DNA of 64,000 bases, from the NCBI RefSeq assembly GCF_026738875.1, contig NZ_JAPQFJ010000003.1, forward strand, positions 1-64,000, given 5' to 3'. Made by a program: the position numbers and the translations under genes. This document shows, piece by piece, positions 35,639 to 44,950 of this stretch (position 1 is its first letter; every line of letters starts with the position of its first letter). The notes beneath the pieces are model-generated. The model was not told the origin of the DNA, did not search any database, and saw only the letters and a program-made list of their open reading frames with translations. The DNA comes from Clostridium brassicae (GTDB lineage Bacteria; Bacillota; Clostridia; Clostridiales; Clostridiaceae).

Positions 35639-35902
35639 TTATTTTAGTGATTGAAAAAATACTTTTAATTGTTGTTTAGTTGACTCATCTAAGTGATGCC
35701 ATCTTATTCCTTGAATTGCACCTTCTAGAGAACACAACATATTGTAACAAGCACTGTCATCAAGCATTTTTATTCTTATGAAGGCCTCCTTACTTCCTAA
35801 ACTAATTAATTCTTCAGGTGATTTTATATCTGCATCTATTAGTTTGTTTTCTAATGTATTGCCAATATTAGGCATTCTGCTAAGCTTATTCAAATCAATC
35901 AC
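35639..35902 (-). CDS. TfoX/Sxy C-terminal domain protein
   Basis: 87 residues consisting almost entirely of the TfoX C-terminal (helix-hairpin-helix-like) domain: LSRMPNIGNTLENKLIDADIKSPEEL, then LGSKEAFIRIK and a GIRWHHLDESTKQQLKVFF tail. In Proteobacteria the full-length protein activates competence; in Firmicutes the free domain has no assigned role. The start lies about 15 bases after the PHP gene's stop, on the same strand, so the two form an operon. Confidence 0.75.
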   Translation of the reverse strand: MIDLNKLSRMPNIGNTLENKLIDADIKSPEELISLGSKEAFIRIKMLDDSACYNMLCSLEGAIQGIRWHHLDESTKQQLKVFFQSLK

Positions 35903-35917
35903 ATCCTATTAAATTTT

Positions 35918-36748
35918 TTATATTACTTTTAAAAATCTATCTAAATCTTCACCTTCTAGTGTAGAGCTACCAATATAGCCATGTTTTTTATCACTTTTAT
36001 CTAATCCATGGTAATCAGAACCACCAGTTATAAGTTTGTTGTATTTTAAGCAGATTTCTCTGAATTTTTTTTCCTCATTAGGTTTATTTAATGGATAAAT
36101 ACCTTCAATTCCATGAAAATTGTATTTCATAAGATCTTCTATTTTAGATTTGTTTATAAGAGTAGGATGGGCTAAGGATACAAATGCATTAACAGATTTA
36201 AGAATATCTAAACCTTCTTGTATACTTATATCTTTATTAGGAACATATGCAGGGCTTGTATTGCCAATCATATTATGAAAAATATAATTCCAATCGTAAT
36301 GGTATCCTGCATCAATTATAGCTTTAGCAATATGGGGTCTTGCAATAATTCCATTGTTATTATTATTTAATATTTTTTCGTAGTCAAGAGATATATTAAA
36401 AAATTTTTTCAAATTGTATACTATTTTTTCTCCTCTTTTTATTCTATGTTCCTGAAGTTCAATGAGATAGTTTTGAAAAGTGGAAGAATCATAACTATTT
36501 TCTTTAAAATAGCCTAATAAGTGAATACTTTCACCATTGTGACGTGTAGTAAGTTCTATACCAGGAATAATTTTTAATCCTATTTCATTTCCTTTTATCA
36601 AGCCTTCTTCTAAACCGTAAGTATTATCATGATCAGTTATAGCTATAATATCTAATTCTTGTTTTTTAGCTAGTGTTACTAATTGACTTGGTGTTAATTT
36701 ACCATCTGATGCAGTAGTATGATTATGTAGATCAGCTTTTTTATACAT
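35918..36748 (-). CDS. PHP domain phosphoesterase
   Basis: 276 residues. PHP-family motifs are ADLHNHTTASDG at 5-16, AITDHDNTYGLEEG about 36-49, IIPGIELTTRH and the late GGSDYHGL, the four metal-binding boxes. It resembles the 3',5'-nucleoside bisphosphate phosphatase / RNase AM (YciV-type) group, which acts in RNA end trimming or pAp recycling. GAGGTGA precedes the ATG. Cotranscribed with the TfoX-domain gene. The exact substrate is uncertain. Confidence 0.82.
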   Translation of the reverse strand: MYKKADLHNHTTASDGKLTPSQLVTLAKKQELDIIAITDHDNTYGLEEGLIKGNEIGLKIIPGIELTTRHNGESIHLLGYFKENSYDSSTFQNYLIELQEHRIKRGEKIVYNLKKFFNISLDYEKILNNNNNGIIARPHIAKAIIDAGYHYDWNYIFHNMIGNTSPAYVPNKDISIQEGLDILKSVNAFVSLAHPTLINKSKIEDLMKYNFHGIEGIYPLNKPNEEKKFREICLKYNKLITGGSDYHGLDKSDKKHGYIGSSTLEGEDLDRFLKVI

Positions 36749-36984
36749 AAATTCACCTCGTTTTTTATAAAGGGTTGCAGTAAATATTTAGCATATATTA
36801 ATTTAGTATATATTAAAATCTTTATTTAATCAAAGGGTTTAATATACACCCTTTAAAAAGGTTTTGATATAATAGAACTAATTTTTGTTTATTTGTTAAT
36901 TTTATTTATGATATGGTTTTAGTTAAAAATCTGCTTTTTAGATAAGTATGTTATATTATATTAATAGAAAGAAGGAATGTAAAT

Positions 36985-37557
36985 ATGATTTTAATGATAG
37001 ATAATTATGACTCATTTGTATATAATTTAGTTCGGTATCTTGAAGAACTAGAAGAAAAAGTTTGTGTATATAGAAATGATAAAATTACTATTAAAGATAT
37101 AGAGAAGATAAATCCAGAAGGAATAATAATATCACCAGGTCCTAAAGATCCTAAGGATACAGGAATTTCAGTAGAAATAATAAAAAAATTTAAAGGCAAG
37201 ATTCCTATTTTAGGTATATGTCTTGGACATCAAACTATAGGTTATGCTTTTGGTGGTAATATAGTAAAGGGCGATAGGCCTATGCATGGAAAAATATCAG
37301 AAGTGTTTCATAATGGAAAAGGTATATTTGAAAATATAAAAAAGCCTTTGAAGGTTACAAGATATCATTCTTTAATTGTGGAAAAAGAGAGTTTGCCTAA
37401 GTGCTTTTCCATAACATGTGAGACAAAGGATGGAGTTATTATGGGAATTAAGCACAAGGAGTATGATATAGAAGGGGTTCAATTTCATCCAGAAGCAGAG
37501 CTTACAGAAGAAGGGCATGAAATGCTAAAAAATTTTATTAAGAGGTGTAGAAAATGA
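36985..37557 (+). CDS. pabA: Aminodeoxychorismate synthase, glutamine amidotransferase subunit
   Basis: 190 residues, a class I glutamine amidotransferase. Nucleophile Cys79 lies in GICLGHQ, with the oxyanion region ISPGPKDPKD and the His-Glu pair in QFHPEAELTEEGH. It supplies ammonia to PabB to make 4-amino-4-deoxychorismate. It could in principle be TrpG, but the downstream pabB and folate genes settle the role. AAGGAATG precedes the ATG. First gene of the pab-fol operon; the stop overlaps pabB by 4 bases (ATGA). Confidence 0.92.
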   Translation: MILMIDNYDSFVYNLVRYLEELEEKVCVYRNDKITIKDIEKINPEGIIISPGPKDPKDTGISVEIIKKFKGKIPILGICLGHQTIGYAFGGNIVKGDRPMHGKISEVFHNGKGIFENIKKPLKVTRYHSLIVEKESLPKCFSITCETKDGVIMGIKHKEYDIEGVQFHPEAELTEEGHEMLKNFIKRCRK

Positions 37558-38918
37558 TAAATCCTTTAATAAAAGAAATTACTACAGAACTTGATTCTTT
37601 TAGTATATATTCAATATTTAAAGATGAAAAAGAAAGTGTATTTTTAGATAGTGCAAGAGATAAAAAAACTTTAGGGAAATACTCATTTATAGGAATAAAT
37701 CCATTTATAACATTTAAATCAAAAAATAGTATGTGTTTTATGAATGGGAAACAGTATAAGGGAGATGCTTTTGAAGAATTAAAAAAGATTATAGAAAAAT
37801 ATAAATTTTTGAACTATACTAAATTACCTTTTGTATCAGGTGGAATAGGATATTTTTCTTATGACATAGGAAGAAAAATAGAAAGCTTACCTAATTATGC
37901 AAAAGAAGATATAGAGATACCTGATTGCTATTTTAATTTTTATGACAATGTTATTATAATAGATCATGTAAATGATAAAGTACATATATCAGCCCTAGGA
38001 ATATTGCAAAATAAGGATAAAAGTATTGAGATTATAGAGAAAAAGATATTGAAGAGTGAAAAAATTGATATATTACAAATTAATGATTATGATAAAATTG
38101 AGTTTAAATCCAATTTTACAAAAGATGAATATATAGATTGTGTAGAAAAGGTTAGAAACTACATAGAAGAGGGAGAGATATATATAACAAATTTAACTCA
38201 GAGGTTTAATTGTAAAATCGAAGAGGATCCATATGAGATATATAAAGTGTTAAGAAACATAAATCCAGCTCCTTTTGCAGCTTATATGAAGCTAGAAGAG
38301 TTTAGTATAGTATGTTCGTCTCCTGAGAGATTTCTTCAAATTAAAAATGGAATTGTAGAAACAAGGCCTATAAAAGGAACTCGTCCTAGAGGAAAGAATA
38401 AAGAGGAAGATTTAATAAATAAAAACGAACTTTTAAATAGTGAAAAAGATAAATCGGAACTTTTAATGATTGTTGATCTTGAGAGAAATGATTTAAGCAA
38501 GGTTTGTAAACCTAATTCTGTTAAAGTTACAGAACTATTTAAATTAGAAGAATATAGTACAGTATATCATTTAGTATCCACAATAGTGGGAGAGCTTAAA
38601 AATAATGCTACTTCTATAGATTGCGTTAAAGCTTGTTTCCCTGGGGGATCTATAACAGGTGCACCTAAGATACGTTCTATGGAAATAATAGATGAATTAG
38701 AGAATGTAAGAAGAAATATTTATACTGGATCTATAGGATATATAGGGTTTGATAATAGTTTAGATTTAAATATTGTTATAAGAACAATATTAATAAAAGA
38801 TAATGAAGCCTACATGGGGGTAGGTGGGGGTATAACTTGGGAGTCAGATTCTTTAGCAGAATATGAGGAAACATTGGACAAAGCTAAAGCTTTATTTAGA
38901 GCTATATCTAGTAAATAA
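37554..38918 (+). CDS. pabB: Aminodeoxychorismate synthase component I
   Basis: 454 residues of the chorismate-binding enzyme family. Motifs PIKGTRPRG, ERNDLSKVC, GSITGAPKIRSMEIIDELE and SIGYIGF are present and in order. It adds ammonia from PabA to chorismate. The PIKGTRPRG motif, with its Lys, distinguishes PabB from anthranilate synthase. It overlaps pabA by 4 bases, indicating translational coupling. The pabC lyase gene follows about 130 bases downstream. Confidence 0.92.
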   Translation: MINPLIKEITTELDSFSIYSIFKDEKESVFLDSARDKKTLGKYSFIGINPFITFKSKNSMCFMNGKQYKGDAFEELKKIIEKYKFLNYTKLPFVSGGIGYFSYDIGRKIESLPNYAKEDIEIPDCYFNFYDNVIIIDHVNDKVHISALGILQNKDKSIEIIEKKILKSEKIDILQINDYDKIEFKSNFTKDEYIDCVEKVRNYIEEGEIYITNLTQRFNCKIEEDPYEIYKVLRNINPAPFAAYMKLEEFSIVCSSPERFLQIKNGIVETRPIKGTRPRGKNKEEDLINKNELLNSEKDKSELLMIVDLERNDLSKVCKPNSVKVTELFKLEEYSTVYHLVSTIVGELKNNATSIDCVKACFPGGSITGAPKIRSMEIIDELENVRRNIYTGSIGYIGFDNSLDLNIVIRTILIKDNEAYMGVGGGITWESDSLAEYEETLDKAKALFRAISSK

Positions 38919-39052
38919 TAATCAGGTCTAAGGTATTAGGATAAAAAATAATCGTTAGTTGATAATCGCTAATGGATAAAAGAGAATTAAAGAACTTTTT
39001 AAACAAAGCATTTAGAGATTAGAGACTATTAAGTAACTAATGGGGTGATTTT

Positions 39053-39808
39053 GTGATAATAGTTAATCAAGAGATTTCAAACGAAAATAGTATAGAATTA
39101 GATAGTGGTTTTTTATTGGGAAAGGCATTATTTGAAACTATTCTACTTAAAGATAAACCTATTTTTTTTAAGGAGCATTTACAAAGAATAAATAAAGGAC
39201 TTTTAAAAATTGGTTTAAAAACACAAGTTTCTGAAGAGTATTTTATAAATAATATTAGTAAGGTCGGATGGAAGAATTGTGCAGTAAGATTAACAGTTAG
39301 CGAAAAAAATATTATCTTCACTAAAAGGGAAATAGGTTATAAAGAAAAAGATTATATTAGTGGATTTAAAACTAAACTAAGCCACATTTATAGAAATCCT
39401 AAGTCTCATTTTACATATTTAAAATCTGTAAATTATATAGATAATTTAATTGAAAGAGAGAAGGCTATAAATGAAGGCTATAACGAGGTTATATTTTTAA
39501 ATTATGAAAAATACCTAAGTGAAGGAAGCGTTTCTAATTTATTTTGGATTAAAAATAAAAAAATATATACTCCCTCTTTAGAATGTGGACTTCTTGATGG
39601 AGTAGTTAGAAAATGGGTTGTTTCTAATTTTGAGGTATGTGAAGGTAAGTTTCAGTTAAATGATCTTTTAAATAGTGATGGGGCTTTTTTTACAAATAGT
39701 TTGATGGGCGTTATGAAGGTTGAAAGAGTAAATGAAAAACTTTTAAAAAAAAGTGATATAATAAATGATATTAGATTAACATATGAAGATTATATTGCTA
39801 AATTATGA
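39053..39808 (+). CDS. pabC: Aminodeoxychorismate lyase
   Basis: 251 residues, a fold-type IV PLP enzyme. It removes pyruvate from 4-amino-4-deoxychorismate to release p-aminobenzoate. The PLP lysine is in FTYLKSVNYIDNLIER; the later EGSVSNLFWIKNKKIYTP and GLLDGVVRKWV are family features. Branched-chain aminotransferases share the fold, but the small size and position after pabAB point to PabC. GTG start with GGGGTGA upstream. folE follows 15 bases later. Confidence 0.88.
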   Translation: MIIVNQEISNENSIELDSGFLLGKALFETILLKDKPIFFKEHLQRINKGLLKIGLKTQVSEEYFINNISKVGWKNCAVRLTVSEKNIIFTKREIGYKEKDYISGFKTKLSHIYRNPKSHFTYLKSVNYIDNLIEREKAINEGYNEVIFLNYEKYLSEGSVSNLFWIKNKKIYTPSLECGLLDGVVRKWVVSNFEVCEGKFQLNDLLNSDGAFFTNSLMGVMKVERVNEKLLKKSDIINDIRLTYEDYIAKL

Positions 39809-39823
39809 TAGGAGCGAGATACA

Positions 39824-40375
39824 ATGATAGATGAAATAAAAATAAAAGAAGCTGTAAAAATGATAATAGAAGCTATAGGAGAAGATCCTGAAAGAGAAGG
39901 ACTTCTTGAAACGCCTGATAGAATAGCGAAGATGTATTCTGAAATTTTTTCAGGAATGAATGAGGATCCAGTATCTCATCTTTTAAAACAATTTTCGGTA
40001 GAAAATGATGATATCATTTTAGAGAAAGATATTTATTTTTATTCTATGTGTGAACATCATTTTCTTCCTTTTTACGGTAAAGCTCATATAGCTTATATTC
40101 CAAATGGAAAGGTAGCAGGGTTAAGTAAATTAGCAAGAACTGTTGAAGTATATGCTAAAAGGCCTCAGCTTCAAGAAAGAATGACTGCACAAATAGCAGA
40201 TGCTATTATGGAAAATTTAGATGCTAAAGGAGCAATGATTGTGATTGAAGCAGAGCATATGTGTATGACTATGAGAGGTGTAAAAAAACCTGGAGCTAAA
40301 ACATCTACTATAGTGACAAGAGGAAGGTTTAAGGAAGATATTAATCTTAGAAACGAGGTTTTAAGATTAATTTAG
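39824..40375 (+). CDS. folE: GTP cyclohydrolase I
   Basis: 183 residues, close to the family norm. It converts GTP to dihydroneopterin triphosphate, the first step of pterin synthesis. Zinc ligands lie in [20 protein letters not shown] (Cys and His) and the second Cys in [13 protein letters not shown]. The [24 protein letters not shown] stretch is diagnostic. GGAGCGAG precedes the ATG; 15 bases separate it from pabC. Confidence 0.95.
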   Translation: MIDEIKIKEAVKMIIEAIGEDPEREGLLETPDRIAKMYSEIFSGMNEDPVSHLLKQFSVENDDIILEKDIYFYSMCEHHFLPFYGKAHIAYIPNGKVAGLSKLARTVEVYAKRPQLQERMTAQIADAIMENLDAKGAMIVIEAEHMCMTMRGVKKPGAKTSTIVTRGRFKEDINLRNEVLRLI

Positions 40376-40455
40376 GCACTAGGTAATAGATATTTGTTGA
40401 AAATTTTACAAAAGCTAAGATACTTGTAGCATCTAGTAAAAAGTGAGGTTTTTAA

Positions 40456-40956
40456 ATGAACTTAGAAAGAGTAAATAAAATTTTACATCATGATAAATAT
40501 AAAGAATATTTAAGTAAAATACTTAAACATGAGGAGAAAAGAGAGTTTTGTAAGCATGATATGATACATTTTCTAGATGCGGCTAGGATTACTTATATTT
40601 TAAATTTAGAAAATAATTTAGGTATAGACAAGGAAGTAATTTATGCATTAGGATTACTTCATGATATTGGGAGATGGAAGGAATACGAGGAAGGAGTACC
40701 TCATAATATTGCAAGCTGTGATTTAAGTGATGAAATTTTAATCGATAGCGGTTTTACACAAAATGAAAGAGAACAAATAAAAAATGCAATATTAAATCAT
40801 AGAAATAGTAATGAAAATAAGGATAAATTAGAAAATAATTCTCTTGGAGAAATTTTTTATAGGGCAGATAAACTTTCTAGAAGTTGTTTTAGTTGCGGGA
40901 ATAGAGAAAAATGTAATTGGACAGATGAAAAGAAAAATGTAAATATATATTATTAA
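40456..40956 (+). CDS. HD-domain phosphohydrolase in the folate operon
   Basis: 166 residues with an HD metal-dependent phosphohydrolase fold. Visible metal-site residues are KHDMIHFLDAARI, HD in LLHDIGRW, HN in PHNIASC, NHRN and the late RADKLSR. A short Cys cluster (SCFSCGNREKCNW) near the C-terminus is unusual. HD proteins often hydrolyse nucleotide phosphates. Its place between folE and folP, with no Nudix enzyme in the operon, makes it a candidate for the missing dihydroneopterin triphosphate phosphohydrolase. That role is inference. Confidence 0.8.
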   Translation: MNLERVNKILHHDKYKEYLSKILKHEEKREFCKHDMIHFLDAARITYILNLENNLGIDKEVIYALGLLHDIGRWKEYEEGVPHNIASCDLSDEILIDSGFTQNEREQIKNAILNHRNSNENKDKLENNSLGEIFYRADKLSRSCFSCGNREKCNWTDEKKNVNIYY

Positions 40957-40989
40957 TTATATTTAGATAGTTTAAGGGGGATAAAAAAA

Positions 40990-41802
40990 GTGATAATAGG
41001 AAATAAACAATTTAATTTAGGAGAAAGAACTTACATAATGGGTATATTAAATGTTACTCCTGATTCTTTCTCTGATGGTGGAAGATATAACAATATAGAT
41101 GCTGCTATAATTCATGCTAAAAAGATGATAGAAGAAGGAGCAGATATAATAGATATTGGGGGAGAATCTACAAGACCAGGGCATATTTTTGTACCAGAAG
41201 ATGAAGAAATAAAAAGAGTAGTTCCAATAATTAAAGCTTTATCAAAGGAAATAGATGTACCTATTTCTATAGATACTTATAAAGCAGAAGTAGCTAGGGA
41301 AGCTGTAAAAGCAGGAGCAAGTCTTATAAATGATGTTTGGGGATTTAAGAGAGAAAAAGAAATAGCAAAGGTAGCTGCTGAATATAAGGTAGCTTGTTGC
41401 CTTATGCATAATAGAGAAGATAAAAATTACAATAACATAATGGAAGATATGTTGAAAGACCTAAGGGAAAGTATAGAGATAGCGTTAAAGGCAGGTGTAG
41501 AAAAAGATAAGATAATGATAGACCCTGGTATAGGGTTTGCAAAAACTTATGAGGATAATTTAAAGGTTATGCAAAATCTTGAGAAGTTTAATACTTTGGG
41601 ATATCCAGTTTTACTAGGAACATCTAGAAAATCAATGATAGGATTTGCTTTGGATTTGCCAACAGATGAAAGAGTAGAGGGAACTCTTGCAACTACGGTT
41701 ATAGGAATAACAAAAGGTTGTGATTTTGTGAGAGTACATGATGTTAAAGAAAATAAAAGGGCTTCCATGATGACGGATAAAATTATGAGAAGCGTTTTTT
41801 AG
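40990..41802 (+). CDS. folP: Dihydropteroate synthase
   Basis: 270 residues, the normal length. It condenses p-aminobenzoate with hydroxymethyldihydropterin diphosphate; it is the sulfonamide target. Family motifs are GILNVTPDSFSDGG at about 18-31, IDIGGESTRPG, SIDTYKAEVA, LINDVWGF, DPGIGFAKT, LLGTSRKSMIG and the terminal RVHDVKENK. GTG start with AAGGGGGA upstream. Part of the pab-fol operon. Confidence 0.95.
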   Translation: MIIGNKQFNLGERTYIMGILNVTPDSFSDGGRYNNIDAAIIHAKKMIEEGADIIDIGGESTRPGHIFVPEDEEIKRVVPIIKALSKEIDVPISIDTYKAEVAREAVKAGASLINDVWGFKREKEIAKVAAEYKVACCLMHNREDKNYNNIMEDMLKDLRESIEIALKAGVEKDKIMIDPGIGFAKTYEDNLKVMQNLEKFNTLGYPVLLGTSRKSMIGFALDLPTDERVEGTLATTVIGITKGCDFVRVHDVKENKRASMMTDKIMRSVF

Positions 41803-41845
41803 AAAACATACCTTAATTAATAAAATTACAGGAGGAAGTGACGTA

Positions 41846-42664
41846 ATGGATAAGATTTACATAGAAGATTTAGAAGTTTATGCTTTCCATGGAGTTAACC
41901 AAGAAGAAAAAAATATGGGTCAAAGGTTTTTTATTTCTGTTCAAGTATATTTAGATTTGAGTCCTGCAGGCATAAGTGATGATTTAACAAAAACAATTAG
42001 TTATGCACAGCTTTGTGTAGAAATTGAAGAAGAGTTTAAAAAAAGTAAATATGATTTAATTGAAAAGGCAGCTGAAGAACTTGCTAAGTTCATGCTTTTA
42101 AAATATGAAACTATAAAGAGAGTTAAGCTTATGATAAAGAAACCTTGGGCACCTATAGGAAAGCCAATAAAGTATGCGGCGGTAGAAGTAGATAGAAAAT
42201 GGCATACTGTATACATAGGCGTAGGTTCTAATATAGGGAATAAAGAAGACAATATAGAACAAGCTATTAAAAAAATAAACTTATCAAAACTTACTAGGGT
42301 AACAAAGGTCGCGAATATGTATGTTACAAAGCCAGTAGGTTATACAGATCAAGATGATTTTTTAAATACAGCATTAGAAGTTAAAACTTTACTTCATCCA
42401 AAAGATTTGATTAATCTACTATTAGGAATTGAAAAGGAATTAAAAAGAGAAAGAATAATAAAATGGGGTCCTAGAACTATTGATTTAGATATTCTTCTTT
42501 ATGATAATTTAATAACAGATTTCGAGGAAGCTATAATACCTCATCCTAGGATGCATGAAAGAAACTTTGTGTTAAAGCCTCTTTCGGATATAGCACCGTA
42601 TCTAATACATCCTATATTAAATAAAAGAATATATCAACTAAGAGATGAATCTGAAAAAAAATAA
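41846..42664 (+). CDS. folB-folK: Bifunctional dihydroneopterin aldolase / HPPK
   Basis: 272 residues that fuse two consecutive enzymes. FolB, about 1-118, starts MDKIYIEDLEVYAFHGVNQEE and cleaves dihydroneopterin to hydroxymethyldihydropterin. FolK, about 122-265 (VYIGVGSNIGNKEDN, DFLNTALEVKT, GPRTIDLDILLYDN), adds pyrophosphate from ATP. The fusion is common in clostridia. GGAGGAAG precedes the ATG. The last gene of the folate operon, followed by a separate transporter gene. Confidence 0.93.
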   Translation: MDKIYIEDLEVYAFHGVNQEEKNMGQRFFISVQVYLDLSPAGISDDLTKTISYAQLCVEIEEEFKKSKYDLIEKAAEELAKFMLLKYETIKRVKLMIKKPWAPIGKPIKYAAVEVDRKWHTVYIGVGSNIGNKEDNIEQAIKKINLSKLTRVTKVANMYVTKPVGYTDQDDFLNTALEVKTLLHPKDLINLLLGIEKELKRERIIKWGPRTIDLDILLYDNLITDFEEAIIPHPRMHERNFVLKPLSDIAPYLIHPILNKRIYQLRDESEKK

Positions 42665-42777
42665 TTCATATGTGAATTTAGAGTTAAAGAAAAATAATGA
42701 TAAATAATTATAAATACTATTATTAGGGCAATCACTCTTAACAAGTTTAATTATAGACAAGCAAAGGGGCGAAGTTA

Positions 42778-43689
42778 ATGAAACAAATAGACAAAAAAAA
42801 GAGTATTATAGCAGATATATCATTGTTTCTAGTAGCTGTTATGTGGGGAGGTGGCTTTGTAGCAACAAAAGGGGCGTTAGACAGTATATCACCTTTTTAT
42901 ATTACAGCAGCTAGATTTATAATAGCTACTTTTTTATTGAGTATAATATTTTTTAAGAAAGTAAGAAATATAGATAAAAAGCATATAAAAGGTGGTTTTG
43001 TAGTTGGAGTATTTTTGTTTGGGGGATTTGCGACCCAAACCATAGGACTACAATATACAACAGCAGGGAAACAATCTTTCCTTACTGCTACTTATGTGGT
43101 TTTAGTTCCTTTTTTATATTGGATTGTTAGTAAAAAAAGACCAGATGTATATTCTACTATAGCGGCATTTTTAAATTTAATTGGTATAGGAATGTTAAGT
43201 TTAGAAAGTGGTTTAAGTATAGGATTAGGAGATAGCCTTACACTTTTGTGCGCAGTTTTATTTGCAGCACAAATAGTTGCAATAGAGTTTTATACCCATG
43301 ATTTAGATCCTATAATATTAACTATAGTACAATTAGGGGTATGTGGTATTTTGTCAGCTATGTGTGCTATTATATTTGAATCAGTCCCTAAAGGGTTTAC
43401 TACAGATGGAATTATGTCTATTTTATATTTAGCGATTTTTAGTACTATGCTTGGCTTAATAGTTCAAAATGTAGCACAAAAATATACATATGCAACACAT
43501 GCAGCAATCATCCTTTCTTTGGAATCACTATTTGGAAGCTTATTAGCTGTAATTATATTAGGAGAAGCTTTTACTATAAAAATGGTTTGGGGATGTGCAT
43601 TTATATTAATAGCTGTTATAACAGCTGAAACTAAATGGGGATTTTTAAAAACAAAAAATCAAAATGAAATAGTTAAAGAAGAGAATTAG
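42778..43689 (+). CDS. EamA-type drug/metabolite transporter (DMT)
   Basis: 303 residues with ten predicted membrane spans in two EamA repeats: the first contains WGGGFVATKGALDSISPFY and the second QNVAQKYTYATHAAIILSLE with GEAFTIKMVWG near the end. Members of this family (RhaT/EamA) export or import amino acids, nucleotides or drugs; no substrate can be assigned. AAGGGGCGA precedes the ATG. It is 113 bases after the folate operon without an obvious terminator, so read-through is possible, but function may be unrelated. A perfect 15-bp hairpin follows the stop. Confidence 0.85.
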   Translation: MKQIDKKKSIIADISLFLVAVMWGGGFVATKGALDSISPFYITAARFIIATFLLSIIFFKKVRNIDKKHIKGGFVVGVFLFGGFATQTIGLQYTTAGKQSFLTATYVVLVPFLYWIVSKKRPDVYSTIAAFLNLIGIGMLSLESGLSIGLGDSLTLLCAVLFAAQIVAIEFYTHDLDPIILTIVQLGVCGILSAMCAIIFESVPKGFTTDGIMSILYLAIFSTMLGLIVQNVAQKYTYATHAAIILSLESLFGSLLAVIILGEAFTIKMVWGCAFILIAVITAETKWGFLKTKNQNEIVKEEN

Positions 43690-44026
43690 TTATTAAAGGC
43701 TTCTAAGGAGTTCTACTCCTTAGAAGCCTTTATCCTTTAGGGAAAACCGTTATCCAGAGTCTTGTGCCATTTTTTACTCCAACTTTAAAGAAAATGGGAA
43801 TAAAGAATGGTTAGACATCGGATAAGTTATGTAGCAACCTAATTATTTTGGGAAAATTCAGGGAAAATTTACAATTAATTATAATATATAGAATGTTTAA
43901 GATATATAGCACATATATTTTATTATGAAAAATAACATAAGTAAACTCTATCTATAATTAATTAAAATATTAGACTATTATAAGCATAGTAAATGAGAGT
44001 TAGTATTAAAAAATGGAGGGAGAATA
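43690..44026. other. Intergenic region between the DMT and sugar ABC genes
   Basis: The left half is the dispersed repeat copy 4 (43696-43826); the right half (43830-44010) is AT-rich with no hairpins or ORFs and probably holds the promoter of the ABC operon. GGAGG at 44014-44018 belongs to the ABC permease start. Confidence 0.4.
43696..43826. repeat. Palindromic dispersed repeat, copy 4 (most complete)
   Basis: Hairpin A is 15 perfect base pairs (43696-43710 with 43716-43730), beginning AAGGCTTCTAAGGAG. The linker carries TTATCC and GTTATCC. Hairpin B (CCATTTTTTACTCC with GGGAATAAAGAATGG) is followed by TTAGACATCGGATAA. The outer arms TTATCCAGAGTCTT...CCATT and AATGG...AGACATCGGATAA also pair, making a nested palindrome. 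It follows the DMT stop directly and could act as its terminator. Confidence 0.75.
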
Positions 44027-44950
44027 GTGAATGAAATAGATATTGTAAAGAGTAAAAATTTACAAAAAAACAAAAAACATAAGATACCAATTAAAGATAG
44101 GATAAAAATTATAGAACCTTACTTATACATTTTACCTGCTTTAATTATTTTTTCATTATTTATTTTTTATCCTTTTATTAAAACTATATATTTAAGTCTA
44201 AATTCAACAGATTCTCAAGGTAAGGTAAGTAGTTTTATAGGGTTACAAAACTATATAGACCTTTTTAAGTCCATTTCTTTTAAAAATAGTTTAATAGTTA
44301 CAGGTAAATTTGTTGTCTTTACTGTAATTCCATCTATGATAATAGGATTTATATCTGCACTTCTTGCAAATGCAAAAATAAAGGGAGTTGGAATATTTAG
44401 AACAATATATGCACTTCCTATGGCAATCTCATCTGCTTCAGCTGCAATTATATGGATGTTTCTTTTTCACCCCAGTATAGGAATAATTAATTATGTACTT
44501 AGAGCGAATATAGGATGGCTTACAGATGAAAAATGGGGACTAATAGCTGTGTCATTGGTTACTGTTTGGCTTAACATAGGTATAAATTTTATATTTACTA
44601 TAGCTGCTCTTCAAGGAGTTCCACAGGATTTATATGAAAGTGCTGCAATAGATGGGGCAGGAGTATTTAGGAAACATTTAAATATAACAATTCCTTGTAT
44701 ATCTCCAACAATATTTTTTCTGTTAGTAATAAATATTATAAATACCTTCCAAGCTTTTGGACAAATAAATATAATGACCTCTGGAGGACCAGGTGAATCA
44801 ACAAATGTTCTTGTACATTCTATATATAGAGAAGCATTTTTTAATAATAGATTTGGTGTTGCTAGTGCTCAATCAATAATTCTCTTTATAATTTTATTAG
44901 TTCTTACGTTAATCCAGTTTAGGGTTGGAGAAAGAAAGGTGAATTATTAA
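44027..44950 (+). CDS. ugpA: ABC transporter permease, UgpA-like
   Basis: 307 residues with six or seven membrane helices of the MalF/UgpA type. The cytoplasmic EAA loop is YESAAIDGAGVFRKHLNITIP, which contacts the ATPase. Substrate is inferred from the UgpB-like binding protein in the same cluster: glycerol-3-phosphate or glycerophosphodiesters. GTG start at 44027 with GGAGGG upstream; a nearby ATG is out of frame. The stop overlaps the next start by one base (TAATG). No ATPase gene is present. Confidence 0.78.
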   Translation: MNEIDIVKSKNLQKNKKHKIPIKDRIKIIEPYLYILPALIIFSLFIFYPFIKTIYLSLNSTDSQGKVSSFIGLQNYIDLFKSISFKNSLIVTGKFVVFTVIPSMIIGFISALLANAKIKGVGIFRTIYALPMAISSASAAIIWMFLFHPSIGIINYVLRANIGWLTDEKWGLIAVSLVTVWLNIGINFIFTIAALQGVPQDLYESAAIDGAGVFRKHLNITIPCISPTIFFLLVINIINTFQAFGQINIMTSGGPGESTNVLVHSIYREAFFNNRFGVASAQSIILFIILLVLTLIQFRVGERKVNY

